NCBI RefSeq assembly: GCF_012396505.1
Contig: NZ_JAAXPN010000001.1
Coordinates: 62,001-126,000, forward strand
Direction of reading: 5' to 3'
Origin: Periweissella fabalis
GTDB taxonomy: Bacteria > Bacillota > Bacilli > Lactobacillales > Lactobacillaceae
DNA: 64,000 bases
The position numbers and the translations under genes were made by a program. The notes beneath the pieces are model-generated. The model was not told the origin of the DNA. It worked only from the letters and a program-made list of their open reading frames with translations, and did no database searches. Every line of letters begins with the position of its first letter. Position 1 is the first letter of the stretch. Shown piece by piece: positions 28,556-37,698 of this stretch.

Positions 28556-29037
28556 TGGATTTAGCATTAATTGACAATACACAAGAACACGTTAGCGATG
28601 TACATCAAAAACTTGTCCATGATATTTTGATGTTTGCAGGCGATTACTTAAAATTACCAGCTGATACTGAAATGTCAGTAACTTTTATGAATAATGCTGA
28701 AATTCAAAAGTATAATCTTGAATATCGGGGAGTTGATAAACCAACTGATGTTATTAGTTTTGCTATTGAAGAAGAGGATGAAGATGAATTTGCGCTGATT
28801 ATGGATGACGAAATGACAGCCGATTTAGGGCATAACATCGGTGATATTTTAATTTCGATGGATAAAGTTGCTGAACAAGCGACCTATTTAGGACATAGCT
28901 TTGAACGTGAACTGGGTTTTTTAGCGGTCCATGGTTTTTTACACCTTAATGGTTATGATCATATGGAAGCTGACGAGGAGCAAGAAATGTTTACCTTGCA
29001 AAAGGAGATTTTAGATGCATTTGGACTCACACGATAA
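28555..29037 (+). CDS. ybeY: Endoribonuclease YbeY, rRNA maturation
   Basis: Zinc-dependent RNase for 16S rRNA 3' end maturation and ribosome quality control, 160 residues. The H-x3-H-x5-H motif HGFLHLNGYDH (His126, 130, 136) is intact and TDVISFA is present. Overlaps dgkA by 23 bases. Confidence 0.97.
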   Translation: MDLALIDNTQEHVSDVHQKLVHDILMFAGDYLKLPADTEMSVTFMNNAEIQKYNLEYRGVDKPTDVISFAIEEEDEDEFALIMDDEMTADLGHNIGDILISMDKVAEQATYLGHSFERELGFLAVHGFLHLNGYDHMEADEEQEMFTLQKEILDAFGLTR

Positions 29038-29440
29038 GCAAACACCTACAGAGCAACTACAAATCAATAAAAACCAAAGTTTCCATCAATCAATTGGGCA
29101 TGCCATTAGTGGGGTGTGGTTGGTTGTTAAAAAGGAACGCAATATGCGGTTTCATATTTTGGTAGCAGTAATTGTAATTGTAGTTGGTTTGTGGCTAGGA
29201 ATTGGGCGCTCAGATTGGTTATGGATTGCAGTTGCAATTTTTTCAGTAATTACCGCCGAATTTTTAAACACGATTGTGGAGTCTATTGTTGATTTAGTAG
29301 TCGGAAAAAGTTATCATAGATTAGCTAAGACTGCTAAAGACGTTGCCGCGGCCAGTACATTAGTTGCTGCGTTGTTTGCGGTGGTTATTGGCTTAATAAT
29401 TTTTGAACCATATATACGGTTTATATTGTCAAAACACTAG
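29015..29440 (+). CDS. dgkA: Undecaprenol kinase / diacylglycerol kinase (DgkA)
   Basis: Small membrane kinase, 141 residues with three transmembrane helices. Family motifs are ERNMRFH, the catalytic-site stretch AEFLNTIVESIVDL and KTAKDVAAAS. In Gram-positive bacteria this type phosphorylates undecaprenol to recycle cell-wall lipid carrier. The first 25 residues are hydrophilic and overlap ybeY, so a later start is possible. Confidence 0.93.
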   Translation: MHLDSHDKQTPTEQLQINKNQSFHQSIGHAISGVWLVVKKERNMRFHILVAVIVIVVGLWLGIGRSDWLWIAVAIFSVITAEFLNTIVESIVDLVVGKSYHRLAKTAKDVAAASTLVAALFAVVIGLIIFEPYIRFILSKH

Positions 29441-29473
29441 ATGTCCGTCAGAGTACGGGGATGAGAGGGATAA

Positions 29474-30382
29474 ATGAGCGGAAAAGAATTTAAATCAGGA
29501 TTTGTAGCTATCGTGGGTCGACCTAATGTTGGTAAATCAACGTTACTTAATCACATAGTCGGTGAAAAAGTAGCTATTATGTCAAACAAAGCACAAACAA
29601 CACGGAATAAGATCCAAGGAATTTACACTACAGATGACGAACAAATTGTCTTCATTGACACACCAGGAATTCACAAACCACATAATAGCTTAGGTGATTT
29701 CATGGTTAAATCAGCATTATCTGCTTTACATGAAGCTGATGCGATTTGGTTTGTTGTAAATGCAGATGAAGAACGTGGGCGTGGAGATGATTTCATAATT
29801 GAACGCTTAAAAGAAGTTTCGGGAACACCAATTTACTTAGTTATTAATAAAATTGACCTAGTGCATCCTAATGATTTACTCCCAATTATGGAAAGTTATC
29901 GTGAAGCCTTAGATTGGAATGAAATTTTCCCAATTTCTGCTCGTTCAGGTGCCAATGTGCCTGAATTGTTGACCACAGTAGCTAAAGAATTGAGTGCAGG
30001 TCCACAATATTTCCCAGCTGATCAAATTACTGATCACCCTGAACGGTTCGTGATTGGTGAATTAATTCGAGAAAAGATCTTACAGTTAACAAGCCAAGAA
30101 GTTCCCCATTCAGTCGCAGTTGTGATTGAAAAGATTGAACGTGAAACTGAACAAAAAGTTCAAATTCAGGCAACAATTGTTGTTGAGCGTCCAGGGCAAA
30201 AGAGTATTATTATCGGTAAACAAGGTGCAGTTATTAAGCAAGTTGGTATCCGAGCACGTAAAGATATTGAACGCTTGCTTGGTGATCGAGTTAACTTACA
30301 ATTGTGGGTTAAGGTTGAAGACCGATGGCTAGATAAACCACAAGCATTACAGTCTTATGGTTATTCAGAAGAGGACTATTAA
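29474..30382 (+). CDS. era: GTPase Era
   Basis: Essential GTPase in 30S assembly, 302 residues. G1 [10 protein letters not shown]2 region [10 protein letters not shown]3 DTPGIH, G4 NKID, and a C-terminal KH domain with [15 protein letters not shown] (about 235-250). Closes the phoH operon; a terminator follows. Confidence 0.98.
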   Translation: MSGKEFKSGFVAIVGRPNVGKSTLLNHIVGEKVAIMSNKAQTTRNKIQGIYTTDDEQIVFIDTPGIHKPHNSLGDFMVKSALSALHEADAIWFVVNADEERGRGDDFIIERLKEVSGTPIYLVINKIDLVHPNDLLPIMESYREALDWNEIFPISARSGANVPELLTTVAKELSAGPQYFPADQITDHPERFVIGELIREKILQLTSQEVPHSVAVVIEKIERETEQKVQIQATIVVERPGQKSIIIGKQGAVIKQVGIRARKDIERLLGDRVNLQLWVKVEDRWLDKPQALQSYGYSEEDY

Positions 30383-30392
30383 TATTTAAAAG

Positions 30393-30427
30393 TTTCCACT
30401 TGACGATTGTTCAAGTGGATTTTTTTG
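30393..30427 (+). terminator. Terminator after era
   Basis: TCCACTTGA and TCAAGTGGA pair perfectly around a 7-base loop, followed by seven T residues. Confidence 0.85.
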
Positions 30428-30592
30428 TGACCTAAGAACAAAAAAGTTTAATAAAGTTAAATAACGTTGAATTTTACAAGAAAATTATATTTAAATTTGG
30501 AAAAAATTATTGATAAGTGTTGATATATAAATACTTTATCAAGTATAATAACTAAGTTTTTTAAATAAATAATATTGATAAGAAGAGAGCCT

Positions 30593-30751
30593 ATGATTAA
30601 AATTTTTAGTGGTAACGATATCGAGAAAGTGATTAAGGAAATTGATGAATGGATGATTGCAAATAACGCTTCATTCTATGGTTCTAAAGCAATTCATAAG
30701 CGTGATTTACCAGATGGAAGTTTTGAATTTACAGTTAATGTTAAATTATAA
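30593..30751 (+). CDS. Small hypothetical protein
   Basis: A 52-residue ORF starting MIKIFSGNDIEKVIKEIDEW, with AGAGAG about 5 bases upstream. The order strand, long helix, strand resembles small Cse60-like proteins, but this is a loose resemblance. It stands alone in a non-coding region, with no partner that would make it a toxin or antitoxin. Confidence 0.6.
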   Translation: MIKIFSGNDIEKVIKEIDEWMIANNASFYGSKAIHKRDLPDGSFEFTVNVKL

Positions 30752-31189
30752 AGTGTGCACCCAGTAATTTGAAAAATTAATCTAGTATAAAATAATGATA
30801 AAGTGTTCAAATAACGTTCTTCAGCGAATTTATATATATTAATTAATGAATTGTAAGACGAAATTAAAGTTTTTTTTCATAAATTGAGTTATCATTAGTA
30901 TAGTACCCATGGGGGTTATTTGTGCATAGCTATACAATGATCAGGGTATATATTTTTATGATCTGCGAATTATTATTTTAAACAATATAAAACTCAATAA
31001 ATACGTGCTTTGTATTATTGGTGTAAAATATTTGAAATATTACTGTTTAATTGATTTGATATAAATAATACGTAGACAAAGATAAAAAGATTCCGATATT
31101 AATTTATCAATGTTAAAGAGAGTACGTTGACTTTTAATCATTTTAAATAATATCGCGATCTAAACAAAAGAATTCATGGGGGAATTATA
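30752..31189. other. 438-base AT-rich intergenic region
   Basis: No gene of normal size. A candidate promoter (TTCATA, 17 bases, TATAGT at 30876-30904) precedes a 19-codon GTG frame (30922-30981) with GGGGG upstream, which may be chance. A second possible extended -10 (TGATATAAA near 31058) could serve the DUF2089 gene. Confidence 0.4.
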
Positions 31190-31474
31190 ATGGATTGGTT
31201 TTTAAATTTAGATGCTGAAACACAATTATTTATCAAAAATTTCATGGTGTCATCTGGTTCACTAAAGCGGTTAGCTGAGATTTATGGGGTCAGTTATCCA
31301 ACTGTTCGTTTACGATTAAATCAAGTAATCTACCGGATTCAAATGTTAGATGAGCAAAACACACCTTCATTTGAAGCTAAGGTGATGCATATGGTTGAGG
31401 ATAATCGTTTAACCTTAGAAACAGCTAAGCAAATTATTGAAGATTACAAAGATGAGTTTGCTGATGTGAAATAA
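31190..31474 (+). CDS. DUF2089 family protein, HTH regulator-like
   Basis: 94 residues, cytosolic. The segment GSLKRLAEIYGVSYPTVRLRLNQVI (about 23-47) is a helix-turn-helix typical of the DUF2089 C-terminal domain; the zinc-ribbon found in longer members is missing. A C-terminal helix region follows. GGGGGAA lies upstream of the ATG. Probably a DNA-binding regulator; target unknown. Confidence 0.82.
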   Translation: MDWFLNLDAETQLFIKNFMVSSGSLKRLAEIYGVSYPTVRLRLNQVIYRIQMLDEQNTPSFEAKVMHMVEDNRLTLETAKQIIEDYKDEFADVK

Positions 31475-31498
31475 CATCTTAAAAATAATGAATTTTAG

Positions 31499-31530
31499 GC
31501 AAAGAGTGTAACTACGCTCTTTGTTTTTTT
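31499..31530 (+). terminator. Terminator after the DUF2089 gene
   Basis: CAAAGAG and CTCTTTG pair around a short loop, followed by a T-run. Confidence 0.75.
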
Positions 31531-31640
31531 GTTATGTTAAAGGATGAAAATACTATTTCGAGGATTTAAAGTTAAATGCTATACTTGAAAGCATATTATA
31601 AGAAGATAATATTGAGAGTAAAAAGGGGAAATAATAATGT

Positions 31641-34436
31641 ATGTTGAGATTTAATAACGATAATCGCTATCAATGGCGAACATTTTGGTCTAGCCTATTA
31701 AGTATTTTAGTTTTTGCAGGTGGTACATTTGGGATTGTACTTTTGCAAGGCAAAACATTAATTTCAAATAGTGATGCGGTTAATCAGCATATTCAAGTTT
31801 TTGGTCAATTTCATGATTATTTAACGACTTTTATTCAGCATCCCAAGTTATTTGGTACGTGGGATTGGACATTGAGTAATGGTACGGATTGGTTTAATGC
31901 ATTTAGTTATTACATATTGGGTGATCCATTAGCTTATTTCATGATTTTTTTTGATCAGCATCATACAATCTTAGGCTATCAACTAATTATTCTATTACGC
32001 TATATTTTAGCTGGTTTAGCTGTTGGATATTGTGCGACAAAATTTGGAATAACTCGACAATGGCTTGGCTTGGTCATTGTTAGTTATTTAGCTAGTATGT
32101 TTGGAATTTATGGGGTTACAAACCAATCATTATTTTTAAATGCATTTATTTATTTACCGTTATTAATTGTTGCTGTTGAACGTTTTTTTGCAAGTCGTCA
32201 ATATCTAATGTTAGTGTTGCTAGTTGGCTTGTCTGTTGCGAGTAATTTTTATTGGGGATTAATACTAGCCGAAATGCTGGCTATTTATGCGGTTATCACG
32301 TATTTATATAATTATCGACAAAATAAATGGTGGCGTGATTGGTTGCCATTAGTTGTATATGTTGTCTTAGGGATTGCTTTAGCAAGTATTGTGTTAATTC
32401 CAACGGTTATTTATTTAACAGCCTCTCCGCGAAGTGGCTCTGGCATTGTCCAATTGGTTAGTTTATATCCAGTTGAATATTATTTAAAATTGTTAATGTT
32501 ACCCTTTGGTGTTCAAGGGGTAATTGCACCTAGTTCGTTTTGGCTACAAGGATCTGCTGCTGCTATTAACACACTAGGCTTTTTTTGGATTATTGTTAAC
32601 CGACGTGAAGCTAAGATGGCCTTTACTTGTCTATTGTTAATTGTTGGCTTATTAAGTTTACCGGCCGCAGCAGTTCTATTAACCGTTGGGAATACTCCAA
32701 CTAATCGATGGATGTTTTGTTATTATTTAATGACGGCTTTTGCGGGGGTCAATCTATTAATGCGGCGTAATCAAATCACTTTAGAATCTAAGCGTCTATT
32801 AAGTGGAATGATTATTATAGCTTGGCTGGTTTATTTTGCGTTAACTAAAGTTGTGCAAGTAAATAATTGGCAAATATTAACGTATAGTTTAACGCTAGTA
32901 CTATTAATACTCTATTTATGGTTATCTCCAAGTGTTAAATGGGTTTCGTCACTTATATTGCGATGGGCAATTATAGTTGGCATTACGGTGACCGTTTTGG
33001 GACAATTTAATGCCCGCCTTGGTCAGCGAGACGGTTTTAATTTATTAACTAAAGAACAAGTCAATGAATTAATTTATACGCCAACAACGTTTAATGACCA
33101 GTATAGTCGATTATTAAGTGCTCGCACAGAATATGCTAACGGTATTCAAACCCCAAATAAGCAAGCTTTTATTAATAGTTTCTTGACTCCAGCCCATGCA
33201 ACTGGGTTGTATTTATCTACAGTATCGCCGGCTATGATTGATGTTAGTAATCAGTTAGCGATTGCAAGTGGCCGTACGGTAAATCCATTGCGAAACTTAG
33301 ATAATCGTTTCTTACTGACAGAATATTTTGGAGCAACTCAATTGGTTGGTTCAGCAATGACAAAATTAGCAGGGTTACCTAATTTAAATAAACAAGCTAC
33401 TAATAAGCAGCATGTTAATTTATACCAAAACCCATTAGCATTTCCAATTATGTGGACAGCTGTAGGAACATATAGTGATCAATATTATACGAACGCTAAC
33501 CCTGTTGAAAAGGAAAGTCTTCTAGGTTCTGGAATGCTAGCAATACCAGAAAATAGTAAGCAACACCCTAATATTTCCCAATTAACCCAAGCTAAATATT
33601 TACGAGCACATATAGCACGTCGTTTGGATAAAAAGCAAGCCCTTAAACAAGCACCTGATAATACAGTTAGTGTTAAGGCTGATCGAATTACGTATACTAA
33701 TAATAATCCGGGACAAAGTATGGTATTACAAATTAAGCCTAACTTACCACTTGGTGAAGTAGTATTATATTTGTCTAATATTAAATTTCAAGCATTTTCA
33801 GCTCGACAATTAAAGCAACAAGGCACTAAATTAACTGCTAGCATGACCCAACGTTTAATGCTTAATCGCCTTGACGGTTTTAATTTGAAGGTTCGTGGTG
33901 GGAATCGGGAAGTTAGCTTTAGTCAGGAATCAATAGCATCGGGTGCATTTTATCAATTACGTAAAGCGGGTGTTTTAAATTTTGGTATTACTAATCAGGT
34001 ACCGCATAGTTTAACTTTTAATTTCGATCAGCCAGGTAAATACTCGTTTGATGTGCAAGTTTATTCACATGCCGTAAACAAACAGGTAATCGCAGGCTTA
34101 AAAACAGTCCAAAAACATGCTATCCAAGGAATTAAGTTAAATTATCATGGATTAAGTGGATATTATTCAGCTAGCCAAGCAACATGGTTAGGTTCAAATA
34201 TTCCCTATTCAACCGGTTGGAAGGCAAAGATTAATGGTCAAAGTGTACCGGTTAAACGTATCAATGGTGGGTTTGTTGGTGTCAAAGTACCAGCAGGTGA
34301 ACAAAGGAAAATAGTATTACAGTATCACACGCCAGGGTTGGGTATAGGAATCATTATTTCAAGCTGTGCTTGGTTGATTGTTTTAAGTATGCTGTTATTT
34401 CAACGGATAAGGACTAAAAAACAAAAGATAGATTAA
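31641..34436 (+). CDS. YfhO family membrane protein
   Basis: 931 residues. About 12 transmembrane helices in residues 10-470 are followed by a long extracellular domain and a last helix near 900-920. SNSDAVNQHIQVFGQFHDYL and the ISNGTDW-like segment near residue 75 fit the GT-C fold YfhO family, members of which glycosylate teichoic or lipoteichoic acids with lipid-linked sugars. The exact sugar is unknown. The ATG at 31641 overlaps another ATG at 31637 that opens a five-codon frame. A -10 box (TATACT, 31580-31585) lies upstream. Confidence 0.88.
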   Translation: MLRFNNDNRYQWRTFWSSLLSILVFAGGTFGIVLLQGKTLISNSDAVNQHIQVFGQFHDYLTTFIQHPKLFGTWDWTLSNGTDWFNAFSYYILGDPLAYFMIFFDQHHTILGYQLIILLRYILAGLAVGYCATKFGITRQWLGLVIVSYLASMFGIYGVTNQSLFLNAFIYLPLLIVAVERFFASRQYLMLVLLVGLSVASNFYWGLILAEMLAIYAVITYLYNYRQNKWWRDWLPLVVYVVLGIALASIVLIPTVIYLTASPRSGSGIVQLVSLYPVEYYLKLLMLPFGVQGVIAPSSFWLQGSAAAINTLGFFWIIVNRREAKMAFTCLLLIVGLLSLPAAAVLLTVGNTPTNRWMFCYYLMTAFAGVNLLMRRNQITLESKRLLSGMIIIAWLVYFALTKVVQVNNWQILTYSLTLVLLILYLWLSPSVKWVSSLILRWAIIVGITVTVLGQFNARLGQRDGFNLLTKEQVNELIYTPTTFNDQYSRLLSARTEYANGIQTPNKQAFINSFLTPAHATGLYLSTVSPAMIDVSNQLAIASGRTVNPLRNLDNRFLLTEYFGATQLVGSAMTKLAGLPNLNKQATNKQHVNLYQNPLAFPIMWTAVGTYSDQYYTNANPVEKESLLGSGMLAIPENSKQHPNISQLTQAKYLRAHIARRLDKKQALKQAPDNTVSVKADRITYTNNNPGQSMVLQIKPNLPLGEVVLYLSNIKFQAFSARQLKQQGTKLTASMTQRLMLNRLDGFNLKVRGGNREVSFSQESIASGAFYQLRKAGVLNFGITNQVPHSLTFNFDQPGKYSFDVQVYSHAVNKQVIAGLKTVQKHAIQGIKLNYHGLSGYYSASQATWLGSNIPYSTGWKAKINGQSVPVKRINGGFVGVKVPAGEQRKIVLQYHTPGLGIGIIISSCAWLIVLSMLLFQRIRTKKQKID

Positions 34437-34495
34437 TTTACCAACTATTTACACTACCTAACTTGAAAGTTTGCTAAGATTAAATAAAAATATAA

Positions 34496-34525
34496 TTGCA
34501 GTTTGAGCTAATATTGTGATATAGT
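34496..34525 (+). promoter_or_regulatory. Promoter of the DUF2798 gene
   Basis: TTGCAG, an 18-base spacer and TATAGT with a TGA extension. Confidence 0.55.
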
Positions 34526-34560
34526 TTATTTTATTGAAAAAAATTATAAAGGGAGTACGT

Positions 34561-35040
34561 ATGTTACGAAAGATTATTCACCATCCGGAAGCTAGCGGTT
34601 TAGCAGTAATGGCTACGATGGTATTTTGCATGTCAAATTACAATTTAGTATGGCGCTATGGATTTGGAAATCATCATTTTCGACGTGAAATGGTGATCTA
34701 CCCAGTTGCATTAATTTTGGTATTTTTAACCAAAAAGTTTATCTCAGCACCAATTGTTGCACATTTACATAAACGTTCACAATGGTTGGGTACACGACCA
34801 CGTCACATTAGTTTTCCATTTTTAATCATCTCATTTAATACATTAATTGTAATTGCGGTGACAACATTGATGTTTAAAAACTATATGCCATCTCATTACT
34901 TATTTGATTATTTGCGAAACTGGATTCGAGCCTTTGTGGTTGCAATTCCAATTTTCTTTTTCGTCGTACGTCCATTAGTAACTCGTTTTATCAAATGGCT
35001 ACAATCTAAAGTTGCAGCTCCAATGATTGAAGAAATCTAG
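34561..35040 (+). CDS. DUF2798 family membrane protein
   Basis: 159 residues. Four transmembrane segments arranged as two similar halves; the ends FLTKKFISAPIVAHL and NWIRAFVVAIPIFFFVVRPLVTRFI look like the two repeats of DUF2798. I chose ATG 34561, preceded by AAGGGAG, rather than an upstream TTG. The function is unknown. A repeat element with a terminator follows. Confidence 0.75.
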   Translation: MLRKIIHHPEASGLAVMATMVFCMSNYNLVWRYGFGNHHFRREMVIYPVALILVFLTKKFISAPIVAHLHKRSQWLGTRPRHISFPFLIISFNTLIVIAVTTLMFKNYMPSHYLFDYLRNWIRAFVVAIPIFFFVVRPLVTRFIKWLQSKVAAPMIEEI

Positions 35041-35084
35041 GCTAACGATGATACAAAAAGTAAAATTTTAGAGTAATGTTATTT

Positions 35085-35205
35085 GGGACTGTGTGATAAC
35101 TATTTGTTAGCAGTAATCTGTAGCTCAAATGTGTTTCAAAAGTCCAATATATTGTAAACATATACAAAATCCCAGGGAAAAATTCATTTTTCCTTGGGAT
35201 TTTTG
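35085..35205 (+). repeat. Second copy of the GTGACATAA intergenic repeat, right end lost
   Basis: GGGACTGTGTGATAACT, AGTCCAATATATT and AAAATCC...GGATTTTT occur in the same order and spacing as in the copy at 27288, while the hairpin core differs (CCAGGGAAAAA here). The right inverted end is not visible. Confidence 0.6.
35166..35204 (+). terminator. Terminator hairpin inside the repeat copy
   Basis: AAAATCCCAGGGAAAAA and TTTTTCCTTGGGATTTTT pair over about 17 positions, ending in T residues. Confidence 0.75.
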
Positions 35206-35287
35206 CTATTCTTTATAATTAAAGTGCTCAATATTTTAACAGCTTTTTGATATGGTTATTTTAGTAAGTATAGCACTGTAGCTTTAC

Positions 35288-35315
35288 TTGACATTAAATT
35301 AGTTAAGGTTATAAT
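35288..35315 (+). promoter_or_regulatory. Strong promoter of padR-exporter operon
   Basis: Perfect TTGACA and TATAAT with a 16-base spacer. PadR proteins usually repress their own promoter, so this is the likely operator region. Confidence 0.75.
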
Positions 35316-35354
35316 TTGATATGTCGTTTAGATATATTGATACAAGGAGGGGGT

Positions 35355-35897
35355 ATGTACGAGTTAATTATTTTAGGTATTCTGACTAGTGGTGACAAAT
35401 CAGGTTACGCTTTACGCAATATTTTAGAAAATATTTTTACAACACGTCGCAAAATTTCAAGTGGTGTCTTGTATCCACGACTAGAAGAATTTACCCAATA
35501 TGGTTGGATTAGTATGTATGAAGATCCAACTGATCCACGCTCAGCACGGTTTGCTCATTTAACGACTAGTGGCCAAGCGCATTTTTTGCAATTGATGGAA
35601 CAACCAGTGGCCTATGATTCTAAGCGTGAAGAATTATTACATTTTAAATGTCGTTTCTTAGGTTCTGTTAATGTGTCAGTTCGGCAACAGATTTTAAAAG
35701 AATATCAAACATACTTAATGGCTGATATTGAGGCGTACGAAGCATTAGCGTTACATATGGGTGAACATATCAATCGTAATGATAAACAGCGTGAGAAGTA
35801 TCATTATGTCTTAGCTAGTTCTGAATTGGACAAGACATTAGCCCAAACTAAATTAACTTGGGTTAAGCAACAATTATCAGTGCTTGAAGGAGAATAG
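35355..35897 (+). CDS. PadR family transcriptional regulator
   Basis: 180 residues. N-terminal winged helix MYELIILGILTSGDKSGYALRNILE with the characteristic KISSGVLYPRLEEF recognition helix, then a C-terminal helical dimerisation domain (about 95-175). The ATG at 35355 follows AGGAGGGGG. Two bases separate it from the exporter, so it probably represses both genes until a drug or phenolic compound binds. Confidence 0.9.
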   Translation: MYELIILGILTSGDKSGYALRNILENIFTTRRKISSGVLYPRLEEFTQYGWISMYEDPTDPRSARFAHLTTSGQAHFLQLMEQPVAYDSKREELLHFKCRFLGSVNVSVRQQILKEYQTYLMADIEAYEALALHMGEHINRNDKQREKYHYVLASSELDKTLAQTKLTWVKQQLSVLEGE

Positions 35898-35899
35898 CA

Positions 35900-37444
35900 A
35901 TGGAAGAAAAACCATATCAAAAGTGGTTAGCCCTAGCGGCATTATCAATTGGAGTGTTCATGGGATTACTTGATGTAACAGTTGTTAATGTTGCATTGCC
36001 AACCATGCAAAAATCATTTAATGAACCATTTAATAATTTACAATGGGTTTTAAGCTCATATACAATTGTGTTTGCTGTTATGATTTTGATTATCTCAAAA
36101 TTGGGTGATATGTTTGGACGTAAGAAGATTTTTTTGGGTAGTATTATTTTATTTATTATCGCTTCAGCAGCGAATGGGTTAGCACCGACTTTATTAGCAC
36201 TTGATATTAGTCGAGCGGTTCAAGCTGTAGGTGGTGCGGGGATGATGTCTTTATCAATGGCGCTTGTTGCTTCTAACTTTGATGGTGCCAAACGTGGGAT
36301 TGCCTTAGGAATTGTGGGTTCTGTGATTGGATTATCATCAGCTTCGGGGCCTTTAGTTGGTGGATTATTAGTTGAAAAATTTGGTTGGCAATCAATTTTT
36401 TATATTAACGTGCCAGTAGGAATCATAGCTGTAGTTATGACTTTTTTGTTTGTGAAAGAAACACCAAGCTATGGTAAGGACCAACGAATTGATATTTTAG
36501 GTATGTTATTATCAGCTGCTACTTTATTTTGTGCTATTTTTGGTTTGATTCAAAAAGAAGATAACGTGCATATGGCATGGACTAATCCAAAGATTGGTAT
36601 GTGGCTATTAGCAGCGATTATTTTATTAGCTATCTTTATTTATGTTGAAATGAAAATAGCACATCCTATGATGAATTTACGAATGTTTAAACAACGTAAC
36701 TTCATTGGAGCAGTGATTGTCGCGTTTGCGTTAGGAGCGGGGGTATATTCAATGAATACATTCATCACCATCTTAATGCAAAACTATATTGGTTGGTCAG
36801 CTTTTGATACTGGTATTCGCCAATTAGCAATTTCAGTTTGGTCATTAATATTAGGGCCAATTACAGGCCTATTAGGTCAAAAATATTCGCGAAAAGGGTT
36901 AGTTGCTGGTGGTTTAGTTTTAGTAGGTTTGGGATTTGTACTATTGATAAATGGTTTGTCATTAACGACAGGTTATCCACAAATTTTACCAATGATGATT
37001 TTAATGGGGATTGGGAATGCCATTGTTAATCCACTGTTAAACACAGTCGGCCTCGATGGAGTACCCTTACCTGAAATGGGGATGGCATCAGGACTATTAA
37101 ATGTATTTCGGCAATTTGGAGTATCATTTGGGATTGTGATTCTTGGTTTGGTTCAAGCTAATACGTATGAGAATCAACTAGCTATTAAGTTAACCAATGT
37201 ACCAATGCCCAAAACAATACTTAATCATTTGCATGCTGCATTGATTGATGCCGGACCATTTGGTGGGCATGCTATTGCCTTTAATCATCAATTAGGTCAA
37301 ATACCTGGTGTGAAGCAATTGCAAGTGGCTGTAGTTGAGGCTTATAACCGGGGCTTAGCAACAACTTTGATGACCGGTACAATTATTGTTTTGTTAGGAG
37401 CATTAGGTGCTTTGATGTTATTAAAACGCAATGAACGTAACTAA
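35900..37444 (+). CDS. MFS drug exporter, DHA2 (EmrB/QacA) family
   Basis: 514 residues, about 14 transmembrane helices. Motif D1 LLDVTVVNVALPTM near residue 25, the motif A sequence KLGDMFGRKK and motif C GLSSASGPLVGGLL are present. A proton-driven efflux pump; its neighbour PadR suggests induction by the exported compound. GGAGA lies before the ATG. Weak hairpin with T-run near 37489-37508 may end the operon. Confidence 0.93.
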   Translation: MEEKPYQKWLALAALSIGVFMGLLDVTVVNVALPTMQKSFNEPFNNLQWVLSSYTIVFAVMILIISKLGDMFGRKKIFLGSIILFIIASAANGLAPTLLALDISRAVQAVGGAGMMSLSMALVASNFDGAKRGIALGIVGSVIGLSSASGPLVGGLLVEKFGWQSIFYINVPVGIIAVVMTFLFVKETPSYGKDQRIDILGMLLSAATLFCAIFGLIQKEDNVHMAWTNPKIGMWLLAAIILLAIFIYVEMKIAHPMMNLRMFKQRNFIGAVIVAFALGAGVYSMNTFITILMQNYIGWSAFDTGIRQLAISVWSLILGPITGLLGQKYSRKGLVAGGLVLVGLGFVLLINGLSLTTGYPQILPMMILMGIGNAIVNPLLNTVGLDGVPLPEMGMASGLLNVFRQFGVSFGIVILGLVQANTYENQLAIKLTNVPMPKTILNHLHAALIDAGPFGGHAIAFNHQLGQIPGVKQLQVAVVEAYNRGLATTLMTGTIIVLLGALGALMLLKRNERN

Positions 37445-37698
37445 AATTGAAATTTATAAATAAAATTAATGTCGATGAGCTAAACTAGCTTGTTGGCTAT
37501 TTTTTTGCAGATATAAGGTTATTATAGTCAAGTGTAGGGTTAGCTTATTGAAACAATATCAAACATTACCATTGGGTTAAAAGCGACCGCATTACTTGCA
37601 AAAGGCCACTACGCTCGGTATCTTTAAGGAGATAGAAGTGCAAATAATAAATAAAAATCGTCACTAAATAAGTATTGAAATTATGTAAGGAGGATAAT

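Noticed and set aside
30593-31474. Small protein and DUF2089 gene as a toxin-antitoxin pair
   Set aside because: They are over 400 bases apart with separate promoters likely, and neither has toxin features.
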